Assembly: GCF_037975245.1 (NCBI RefSeq)
Contig: NC_092579.1
Coordinates: 13,190,678 to 13,254,677, forward strand
DNA length: 64,000 nucleotides
Direction: 5' to 3'
Source: Apostichopus japonicus
Lineage: Eukaryota; Echinodermata; Holothuroidea; Aspidochirotida; Stichopodidae
Below are positions 37,601 through 47,250 of the stretch, piece after piece. Made by a program: the position numbers and the translations under genes. Each line of letters begins with the position of its first letter. Within the stretch, counting starts at the first letter, position 1. The notes beneath the pieces were generated by a model. That model was given only the letters and a program-made list of their open reading frames with translations. It had not been told where the DNA came from and searched no databases.

Positions 37601-38027
37601 ACAGTGTAATGTATTTCAGTAGTCTAAGTGATATGATTTTGAAAATCGAATAGCATTATTGATCTACTGTAAATGTAAGAATCAAGATCAAAACATGAAA
37701 ATGCCCAATTTAGAGGCCCAACAAATGAAAACTAATTTTACTAAGATTTATCCACTTGATATTTTCTTAAGTTAATTATTCGTTTTAAAACCTCTGTTTA
37801 ATGCTATCACTCGTATTTCTCCTATCTCCTCGACAGTTTTATCTCCGATCAATGCACCCACATGCTCCTCGGATCCAGATAAGTTACCGACACCAGCTAA
37901 GCCTTCATTGAAGATGAGACTGTTCCGTAACGGTGGCGACACCAGGGAGAAATTATGCGCAATGTTTGACAACGGCAAATCTGAAAACAAAGAGAATAAC
38001 GAGGATGATGTTATATGTTTAGATTAA
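34681..38027 (+). CDS. RING and TRAF-type zinc-finger protein, putative E3 ubiquitin ligase
   Basis: Five exons join in frame: 34681-34763, 35117-35225, 36576-36622, 37173-37408 and 37837-38027 (TAA), giving 221 residues. A basic N terminus (MPRSLRRRTKRSRDD) may act in nuclear targeting. The RING covers residues 42-79: C42, C45, C57, H59, C62, C65, C76 and D79, with the last ligand an aspartate in CPEDR as in the RNF41/Nrdp1 type (CPVDR). A TRAF-type zinc finger follows: C105, C112, H124, C128. The tail is short and acidic, ending SENKENNEDDVICLD. RING-TRAF proteins of this kind transfer ubiquitin to bound substrates; the substrate here is unknown. It is shorter than RNF41 and lacks its substrate-binding domain, so it may be closer to RNF151-type proteins. 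All splice sites are GT-AG. A hAT-like element lies in intron 2 and another just upstream. Confidence 0.87.
35291..35604. mobile_element. hAT-like element in RING gene intron 2, 314 bp
   Basis: The ends read CAGGCGTGTAGCCAGG and, inverted, CAGTCGCGTAGCCAAGG. An exact 8-bp duplication GAACTGGC lies at 35283-35290 and 35605-35612. It shares internal blocks (CTATCTAAGCGTAGCGCCACC, GAAATTACTAGCCATATC) with the elements at 31157 and 40668. Confidence 0.9.
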
Positions 38028-38133
38028 TTTTTTTAATTGATTGTGAAATACAAATAGACAATAGATGGTAGGAAATAAGGAATAATGGATATTTCAAAGA
38101 ACAATAGATGTCTGCTGGTTATTGCTTAATTAT

Positions 38134-38139
38134 AATAAA
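38134..38139 (+). terminator. Candidate poly(A) signal of the RING gene
   Basis: AATAAA 107 bp after the stop codon, the first canonical hexamer downstream on this strand. Use is inferred from position only. Confidence 0.4.
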
Positions 38140-39958
38140 CAGGGAGTTTGGGGTGTCAATCTGCCCTCCACCCCACCCCACCGACCCCACTGAAAATCAG
38201 AAGTGATATCAAATGGATCCCAAGTGGGTGTTAAATCAGATCCAAAGTCAGTGTTGTTTAATTTTATATACAACCACGTAAATACGACGGATACATAAGA
38301 ATGGATGGGAAAAAAGTTGCCAGAGAACGAGAAATATCTGCAAATGCTACTGCATCTGTGGTCTTACAACCTTGACCTCCAGCTGGGCTCTGGGAGAGAT
38401 TCCACAGCAATTTCAGACTAACTTCTCTCTCTGACATGTATTTTTGTGCTTGAAAATTGCTACAATAGTACATGCTTGCCCCCCCCCCCCCTCTTAAAAA
38501 TGGGCAAGTAGTTGATGAAGAGTCCACTGAACTGATGTTATTAGTAATGATAATATAGGTCTAGCCTTTTTTCTATTTTAATTTATTCATCAGTTTTCAA
38601 ACACGTGGTCATTGGAGAGTCAAAGGTCATCAGTATTAACACCAAAATTTGAATATATTCTACTAGTGTCAAAAGGTTTCAAAATTCATTTCCTTGGAGC
38701 TCAGTCCTTGCAATTTATTTTCAGACATTGAGGAATGTTGTAGTAAGCAATTCATGACAAATAACTTTTTTCCAGGGTTATAGTAAGCTAGGACTAAGTT
38801 TGTTCAAGTTGGATCATGAGTGATTCGGCGACCATTATTTGGCCGTAAACATAGTTGGGGGAGGGGGGGTGGGGGGGGGGCAAATTGATGACATGTGGGC
38901 TATTTGTTACCCCGAATTACTTTCTTTAATGTAAGAAAAGTTTCATGAAACCCCCTTTAACTCTCTTCTTTACCATAACTCCATTCATAAAAAATATGTA
39001 AATATGTATCCAGATTAATTGAAAAAGTTTAAAGTAACATTCAATGACTTGGACGTGAAACGGTGTATGTTCCATCGATCTTAAACCTGAACTGATCTCA
39101 TCAAAGAATTGCAGAAATATTAATGCACTGCACCATTTGCTTTTGTGCTTACCACTTAATCCATGTGTGTAGTTGATGTGATTGTGCTCGTAGCGTAGCG
39201 CAATGGGAAGCTTTGGTTAAGGTATAATTTGTTACATACTGATTAGGATGAAAGTAGTAAGAAGGGGAGAAAAGTTAGTTTCCTTCAAGATATTTTGGTG
39301 AAACTCCTATAGGTTGCTTTTACCCAACCTTTTATCCCCTTTCCTCTGGGGGGGGGGGGGAGTGGATTCGTTCCCTCTGATGCAATCGTAAATGCGGCCG
39401 TACCCTCATTGAACACAGTTTTAGAGTATAACAATTCCTGACAACGCGGTGGGTAACACACCCGCAAATGCACACATCATTCAAAATATATCCTATGCTA
39501 CACTAAGACGACTATTCTTTCTTTTGTCACTTCTCAGCCGTTATCCACCTTGTTGACTTTCTTTTACCTTTTTTTTCGAAAATGATACATGAGTCCAATT
39601 CGTCGACCACAATGTACATTGTAGTCGTGATAAACACTGTTTGGATCCGCATTAATTCATTTAAAGAGTACGACTATACCTTGGTACCGAAAATAGTTGT
39701 CTTTTGTTCGCCTGTACAATTACATAGAGTATCATAATCCGCTTATCAATTGAGACCATTCAGTCCACCCCTTTATAGGAAAAAATCAATAATTCCCCCT
39801 TTCGGATTATGTCGGCAGTCAAATTCCCTTTATATCAAATTCAATCTGATTGGACGAAATTTGGACGGTGAACTTGAGTCTCCAATGATAAGCTTTGTAA
39901 GATTTGCATAATCTTGAACTATCTCTGTTTGGGTTGAACATAAACGGCAGTTGTTTGC
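38140..39958. other. Intergenic, nothing recognised
   Basis: C or G runs occur near 38479, 38859-38880 and 39348. No gene family, RNA gene or bounded mobile element identified. Confidence 0.5.
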
Positions 39959-39959
39959 C

Positions 39960-40640
39960 ATTTATTTATTTATTTATTAACTTTATTTTGAGAGGGTAAC
40001 TCGTTTAGCCGAAGCTAATCTTCCACGAGGCCCTCGTACAATACAAAAATAGATAAATATCAAGTAAAATATATAAGTATAAAACTAAAATGTTGCAAAT
40101 TAAAAAATGCTAAATGAAATTATCAATGAGTACAAACGAGTAAGATTCTTAAACTACGATCAAAATGAAATAAGAATATTATTAATATTAAAATTATACA
40201 ATGTGTATAAAATCAATAAAAACAAAATCACACAATTACTGATCTAAAACTTTCAAATAAAACGAGGAGAGCAATAAAACATGTCATTACTTGATAAAAC
40301 GTTGAACTAATCTTTTAAAATTACTTAAGCTGTTTGCATTTTTATTTCATTTGGTAGTGCGTTCCATTGTTTTGCAGCAATGTGGAGAATCTTTTCCTGT
40401 GGAATTCAGTTTTTCCACCAGTTAGAAAGAGCCCAGATGATGTAGTTGAACGTAGGCCATATGTATGTACATTATGAGTATACTCAAACATTTCTTTCAT
40501 GTAAGACGGGGCAAGTCCGTGGAGTGATTTATATACCATAATCAGCCTTTTCATATTAAGACGTTCATTGAAAGTATGCCATCCAAGTCTTTCAAAAAGG
40601 TCGCTGGACCTTTCATCATAAGTAGCATCTAGTATTATTT
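39960..40640 (-). mobile_element. 5'-truncated CR1/Jockey-like LINE 3' end
   Basis: On the minus strand the end of ORF2 is readable: LGWHTFNERL (about 40560-40600), then YKSLHGLAPSYMKE and YGLRSTTSSGLFL, the pattern seen after the RT domain of CR1/Jockey-type elements. A 3' UTR follows and ends in AATAAAGTTAATAAATAAAT at 39960-39983, a short microsatellite-like tail. The 5' end is lost near 40640. No intact frame remains. Confidence 0.8.
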
Positions 40641-40667
40641 CTATTTGTATTTAGTTGTATCTAAGCA

Positions 40668-40832
40668 TTTTCTATTTTGAAATTACTAGCGATATCATAA
40701 AAAAATACAAAACATATGCTTAAAAAAAACTATGCCACCAAATATTGGGGGGGGGGGATATTAGATACTATATCCCCCACCTGAAATATTGGGGGGACAT
40801 GTCCCCCCCATCCGCCCCCCCAATGATCGCCA
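40668..40832. mobile_element. Partial hAT-like element
   Basis: Contains GAAATTACTAGCGATATC, shared with the 35291 element, and ends GGACATGTCCCCCCC...GCCACCCATG, matching the right end of the 31157 element. The left end was not found, so this is a truncated copy. Confidence 0.6.
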
Positions 40833-41146
40833 CCCATGAATACCTGATACCTCGGCTCAGAACAAACGGAGCCAATCTTTTGATAGATTGTTGCGCTAGG
40901 TGGAAGCACTGAACATATTTTCAGCAGATATCGCTATCACGCAGCACAACAAGGTTCGTGGTGTATGGTCGCAATCGTCGCATCGACCATTGCCATGCCA
41001 TGCTGTGTGACCATTCTCATGATTACTACAGATATTGTATTATTCTTATTCTGCCAGATGCAGACGAGAAAATTGTGTAACTCTATTTCCCAAATTATTG
41101 AACAAAAAATATAAGCGAATCGCACTGATGAGTGTTTTTTTTTACC

Positions 41147-41244
41147 CCATTCCCAGTGGGGGGCCAGTGGGGGGCCCCGCCGATTTCATGGGGGGCCTCG
41201 GCCCCCCCCCCCCAGGCCCCCCCCCCCCCGTAGCTACGCCACTG
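41147..41244. mobile_element. hAT-like terminus with G/C runs
   Basis: The right end, inverted, reads CAGTGGCGTAGCTACGG, like the other elements here; a possible left end CAGTGGGGGGCC lies at 41151. No matching 8-bp flanks were found, so it may be rearranged or part of a larger deleted copy. Confidence 0.5.
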
Positions 41245-41252
41245 GTTATACA

Positions 41253-42360
41253 GATATGTCTGAAACCATTTAATTGACGTATCTGAACATTGGTAAATTT
41301 TCATTTTTTCTAATAGGATATCATGATCTACTAGGTCGAAATGCTTTTCTTAAATCTAGCATAATTGAGCCAAATAAATATCCTTCATCAATATTTTAAC
41401 TATTGGTAACTGAGGTCAAATGTCACGTGATCTAAGGTTAAATGTATATTTATTTTAGTGTAGTTTTGGTAGCGATGACATATGCAACTCCGCGGACTGC
41501 TCAGCTCTTGTCTGAGTTTTACTCTCATCCGAGCTCAGCACAAGAAACTTGACTCCTAAGAAAACAGTACAGTTAAGCCACCACAGTTTTCTTAAATAAT
41601 AGCTAAAACATGAATTGCGTCATCGGAGAGTGAGTAAACCTTACACATGGCATATAACTAAAGGCCGCCTCCATCTTGAAACTAACCCGCATTCCATCAG
41701 TGTTGATCCATTTGGTGTAGTCAGAATTATGTCAACTACAAAACATATATGTATATATACAACATGGACATACAAAATATTCTTTGATTCTTCATTTCGC
41801 ATAAGTAAAACAAACAAGTAAAAATTTAATCTGCTTTATTTGGAAATATCTGCTATCCTTACAGCAAATTCTCATTTTACCGATTGGAAAATTAAATTTA
41901 TCCAGGGAGTGAGTATCCAACATTATATACAAGATCAAATGCCGTGATTGCCGTGGCGAGTTTACGGCGCCTTTAATATTGCATACCGCCACCAACTTTG
42001 TTATCATATTATTTAACTTACCCCCTCTATTTCAAAGCCCGCTGCATATATGCATATGCTTTGATAGTCTTGTACAGTATGTTTACCTTTCTTTTTCACA
42101 AAGCTATTTTCCAGTATATATTTGCTGTACTGCCCAGAGAGAGCCAGCGGCAACGCTTTAGATTGTGTCGGACAGATCCTCGGGCATGTAAAATACAATG
42201 GGCAAGGTCGTGGTAGGCAGAAACGGACTCTGAGGCATGTACAGTTTGCACGCGAGAGTAACAGTATTACAAACGACTTGGCCAAGACTAATGCTTTGAC
42301 GTTTCAAAAGTAACTGTACCACCGTGTTTAGCACCAGGCGAGGGGGGGGGGGCAATAAGG
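41253..42360. other. Intergenic, nothing recognised
   Basis: No recognisable gene or repeat. Open frames here are short and lack family features. Confidence 0.45.
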
Positions 42361-42363
42361 TAA

Positions 42364-42450
42364 GGTGACCAGACGTCCCCGATTTTCGGGGACAGTCCCC
42401 GATTACAGTGTGCTGTCCCCGATGAACAAGTGTCCCCGAAAATGTCCCCG
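42364..42450. repeat. GTCCCCGAT-rich short repeat
   Basis: Five copies of GTCCCCGA or its inverse within about 90 bp, starting GGTGACCAGACGTCCCCGAT and including the inverted pair TCCCCGATTTTCGGGGA. It may be one terminus of an unrecognised DNA element; the opposite end was not found. Confidence 0.55.
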
Positions 42451-43370
42451 ATTCGTCAAAATGTTCAGGAATTTCGAAAATATCCCACATTATTAGTAAA
42501 ATAATTGTAAAAACAAACTTTAGTCAAGTGCGCAGTCGCAGAACGGAACTAACCAGTAGTTTCAGGTGGGCCAGTGTAAAGTGGAATATGCTAGATCGAT
42601 CTAGCCTAGCACTCTCTCGTAAAGTAAGTAAATTTCATCTAAGAAAAAGCTACATTTTTGAAAATAAAATTGATTTAAAAAGTGCTGCTAAGTATCACCA
42701 TTTTACATCTAATCACCTTAGGCACTTGAAAATTTTCAACACCCCCTCCCCTTAGACCCCTCCCCCATATCAGTCACGCAATAAATGTCCCTGATTCCAG
42801 TCAGTCAATTTGCTGATATTTACCAGTATGAAAGGTAAATATTTATTAATTAAATAAAGAAGGAATACATCACCCTCCAAACAGAGGATGTGACGTCACA
42901 ATTTATGCGAAAAACTTGCATGACAGATTAGGTCCTTACTTGTTACTTTTCGAATGGGAAGTGCCATGTATATGTTTAAGTTTGCGTTGCCTGCCTGCCT
43001 GATGTCACTGTACTACTATTTAGTGTCCTATATTGTGTTGCCTTACTTTTCACTTGACTTTCAACAATGATGTTATTTAAACTGACTCTAGTCAAATTTC
43101 AGTTCAAATAAAGAAGAAAACTTACACAATTTTATCGTGCGATTAATACCACGAACATGTGTCTGGGCGACTAGTTTGTGGAAACGACAAAAATAGTATA
43201 CAGCGTACATCATTCTACATGTAACTAAATCTTGCTTAAACAATTATGGACCATCGAATATTCATATTTTTTCTTTGAAGTAGTTGGCCTATGCGATAAG
43301 CTTTGTTTTAAAGAAGAATTTGTAATTCAGAAAATCGAGAAAAAAGATCTAATTACAATGATTATACAAT
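42451..43370. other. Intergenic, nothing recognised
   Basis: AT-rich sequence with no recognisable gene, RNA or bounded element. Confidence 0.45.
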
Positions 43371-43385
43371 GATATATATATATAT

Positions 43386-43560
43386 ATAATATAAAAGATA
43401 AACAAGCGAATATTTTTAACAACGACATACTGCTATATTTCGGAGTGGTCACCACTCCATCGTCAGGCAAAAGTGCGGCCTGACGATGGAGTGGTGACCA
43501 CTCCGAAATATAGCAGTATGTCGTTGTTAAAAATATTCGCTTGTTTATCTTTTATATTAT
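43386..43560. repeat. Perfect palindrome, 83-bp arms, 9-nt loop
   Basis: The left arm 43386-43468 is the exact reverse complement of the right arm 43478-43560; the spacer is AAAAGTGCG. Each arm contains CCTGACGATGGAGTGG next to CCACTCCGAAA, a hairpin within the arm. TA repeats flank it on both sides. It could be a fold-back element, a template-switch insertion or an assembly artefact. Confidence 0.95.
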
Positions 43561-43575
43561 CAGTATGGACCACTA

Positions 43576-43702
<127 letters not shown>

Positions 43703-43739
43703 CACACAACGCACACACACACAATGCTTTAATGGTTCA

Positions 43740-45650
43740 CCAGTTTATAACAATAGCTGAAAATTATAAAAAGGACGGAAAAGGGAAACAAAGGGTATAA
43801 TAAAAAAGACGACAGAAAATGGGGGAATCGCCAGTAGCGCTTTAAGGGAAGGTCACAGGTGACGAATTTTCTTTTGTGTTAAATCTATGAAAAGAATAAT
43901 ATAATACCTCTAATTGTGTTTTGCCACGTATGCGGATAGACGCTAACACACAGTTCGTCATTGTTGAGTGCTTATAAATATGATTGGTATGTTTTGCGGT
44001 CTATACAGTCACCCGATGTGTAATAAACCGTGCAAGTTACTCTATATGAACCAAAGCAAGACCGTTCTTGCTTAGTATCGCACGGTATAAAATTATTTTG
44101 GCACCAAATGACAAATTTTTTGATACTGAAAGAAAGATAATATATTGGCTCTATTGTTACACTACGACGATCTCGCGGCCACTGAAGTCTATAGCTAAAG
44201 GACGTTGTACATATAGGCGTCTATATTCAAATACACATATCGGCTATGGTATTTGGTCAGGATATTTTTTGAAGACACACCCACCCCAACCACCACAGGA
44301 GACACAGTTTTGAATATTTACCAGGTTTGTATTTGTGCATCCAAAAAAAGAATATATTGTTGGCTGTCGGCCTAGCAGATTGACTGGTTATAGAAATTTG
44401 ATAATACTCCCGGTCATTGAGTTAATCTTCCTGGCAACTTTCCACCCCTGCAGATTGACGTTGCACCTCGGAGAATATTATTGCTCGTAGAGGTTTATAG
44501 CCTACATGTCATGTTACCTTATTCGCAAGTTTTTGTGAGACAATCAAGAACGTACGTTGACTAAACGGAACCCCTAACCAGCAGTAAATAAACACGCACC
44601 GAACTCGTTTGAAAATATTTGGAATACTTCAAATATGTTCTCGTTTTACTTGCTGTCGAACGGATACGAAGCAGAAAATAAACTAGTCACGCAAACTGAA
44701 TGCATCGACTCTTGAGTGTAGGGCTGATTAACCTACTCCGCTCTAACGAACGACCAATATACCAAACCACTTGTTCCTTACTGATCTAAATTTATCAGCA
44801 GCACGTACATGACGGTATAAAAATACTTGACATAGGCTCTCAATGCAGTTTTATCAACCACTTCTGGAGCTCCTAATTACTGCTATATTTTCTCAGTTTG
44901 CGGGTCAGTTTTATAGCCTTCCATTTTATTGAGCGCATGCAGCTACGAACACTCACCACAAGGGGCGAAGCATCTTATTACACGGGCAGACTATTTCACG
45001 GAGACTCGTAGACTAGGGAATTCGCCGATATCTTCGCTAAAACGCGTAAACAAATCCAATATTTTTTTTCCCGTGTGTGGCCGTTTACACGATACGGTGG
45101 ATACCACAGCTATAGTTGTCCCATTTCTGGCTGATCATTGAAGCACTGTGGATGCGTTTATAGATGATAACTAAAATTGTAATTGTTTGTGGGATAAATA
45201 GTATATTAAAGTAGAACTGACGATTTTGTCGTTGTTATCGATCAATCTTGGTTGGTTCTGAAGAATTATACTAACATCGTGAACATTCTGAGTGACCTTC
45301 ACTGGTGAGTATTATATTTAGGTTTATAACTCTGTCATGGACGACTCGCGTATATGTATAGTATTAACTACACCGTGGAGCTGGAATACAGCTATAGTCA
45401 TGTATGTTTATATATGCTCACAGGTAGTTGATTGATTTGCGCGTATCATAAGGTACGGTATATGATGAAGGCTGAATGACAAGAATACAGAGATGACTTT
45501 ATAGTCAATTATTGACAAGAATATGCACAATTTAATATCAGCTCAGTGCAACAGTTATTAACAGTTATCTTGTTACTATAATGGAACCAAATTCATAAAA
45601 AAGAAAACAGTACTTATCAACGTTAAATTTCATGGGAATTTGTTTTTTGG
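43740..45650. other. Intergenic, nothing recognised
   Basis: No gene family or repeat recognised. Around 45200-45303 a TATA-like GATAAATAGT is followed about 100 bp later by CACTGGTGAGTATT, a good splice donor. This could be a non-coding first exon for the downstream TRIM-like gene, but that is speculation. Confidence 0.35.
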
Positions 45651-45819
45651 AACAGGCTTAGGCCTATGTAAATTATATTAATGTACAGAGAGAAAAACAA
45701 TAACGACACGCTAATTTTGGTCTTTGAGTAAATAAGTAAGACTCAAAGACCAAAATTAGCGTGTCGTTATTGTTTTTCTCTCTGTACATTAATATAATTT
45801 ACATAGGCCTAAGCCTGTT
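45651..45819. repeat. Perfect palindrome, 79-bp arms, 11-nt loop
   Basis: The left arm 45651-45729 is the reverse complement of the right arm 45741-45819 with spacer AAATAAGTAAG. The arm sequence is ordinary AT-rich DNA and unrelated to the 43386 palindrome, which argues against one transposon family. Confidence 0.95.
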
Positions 45820-46739
45820 ACAATGTCTAAATGAAAAATGGATAATGTCAAATGGCTGTAAATGCATCACGCCAATGGGTGTGTGTATGTGGTGGTGGTG
45901 GGGGGGGGGGGGGAGGGGGTATGTGGTGTGAATGCAGAGTACCTGATTTGCCATACACGTAAACTTATAAATTGTGAGGTATGTTTCAAGTTTAAAGGAG
46001 ATATCTCATGATATAGTTCAATAATATAATATCATAATCCGTATTTTCGTGAATGTCTTCCTTATACTTTTGTATCTGGCAACACAAGGTGCCGTAAATC
46101 TGGGTACGTGAATTGACAGGTCTCTCTATACTATGATATGTCAAAGTAGAAAAACAATATTTATTCGTTCGATCTAGTATGGTACAGTGCTTGCTATTCA
46201 CCCCCCCCCCCCCCATTAATTCAGTTTGTGAACACGTCTTCTTTGTTCGTGTAAGTTTTGTTTGTATTTCAATCCGCAAGGAGGCTAAGCAAGCACCCAT
46301 GCAAACTGACCATTTGCTAGAGGTAAATATGTGGGTCATATTAAATGGGTGTAAAAATTTGAAGCAAGTTATATATGGTTTGATTTAAATAAAAAAGATT
46401 GACACGTGAAGTTGACGTCTTGTTATAAGCTTTATAGCTACGCGACGTGTTTAACTGCCATTCAAATAAGCTATGAATCACCCAGCCGTGTTATCGGCGT
46501 GCATCTAGTTTCGGTTTATACTCTTTAGCAAATATTGTACTAACTAGTGTACACTCTGCGAGTGATATGGAACTTAACATGTGTCTCAATGTACGGTCTG
46601 GTTGACATAACCAATTGGCACTGCAGCAAGGTGCAACCAGTTGGTAATAAAATAGGATCAATTGTAGCACAAATATTCCCTTTCGAATGGACCCGTGATA
46701 TCTCACGTGACGTAACACCGTCACAACCATACGGTTATA
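45820..46739. other. Intergenic, nothing recognised
   Basis: G run near 45900-45913 and C run near 46200-46214. No recognisable gene or RNA. Confidence 0.45.
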
Positions 46740-46830
46740 CAGTCTCGATGTAAGGATAATGGGATTGAGAATGAACCCAAGTTGTTGGGATTTCGTGCCC
46801 AGGGTGCTCTATTTTGGTGGGTTACATTTC
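46740..46830 (+). repeat. 5'-truncated U2-repeat body
   Basis: Starts CAGTCTCGATGTAAGGATAA and runs through GAGAATGAACCCAAG and TTTCGTGCCCAGG, matching the body that follows the U2-like head at 26630. It has no head. A dispersed, 5'-truncated copy is what retroposition would leave. Confidence 0.6.
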
Positions 46831-46959
46831 TTCAAAAACGAAAGAAGAAATATCAGTTGGTAATCCATTTGTGTAAACAAAATATTTAGTCAATGACACT
46901 TTCAAGATTGTGTATGGTTTCGACAATTTATCCTTTACCGACTTTTCATGTTTGCTAAC

Positions 46960-47250
46960 AGTAGTTGTACCAGAGGTCATTGTCTTAAACTCCAAAAGTC
47001 ACATAGTAGGATTAATATTCGGCATAACTATTTTTCTAATAGGGTTGTGAATGAGTGGAATGGTTTGCCTGAGTACTTGCAAGTAGTGTCAATGGGTTTA
47101 AGAATGCTTTGGACAAGCACTTAATTAAGCATTGTAATCAGGTCTGAGTGTTTGTGTCTTCAGTTTTTTTTCTCTCTCTATAGTCCTTGATGGGGACTTA
47201 AGTGTCCCTCCTGATCCCTTTTTTCTACTAAACTAAACTAAACTAAACTT
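46960..47250 (+). mobile_element. CR1-like LINE 3' end
   Basis: A short coding remnant reads RINIRHNYFSNRVVNEWNGL, the conserved C-terminal pattern of CR1/L2-type ORF2. It is followed by a UTR containing TTGATGGGGACTTAAGTGTC and a tail of (ACTAA)n at about 47226-47250. It is 5'-truncated and inactive. Confidence 0.85.

Noticed and set aside
43386-43560. Calling a functional hammerhead ribozyme
   Set aside because: There is an extra base between the CTGACGA core and stem II and a weak, wobble-rich stem I, so the canonical core is not met. Kept as a finding only.
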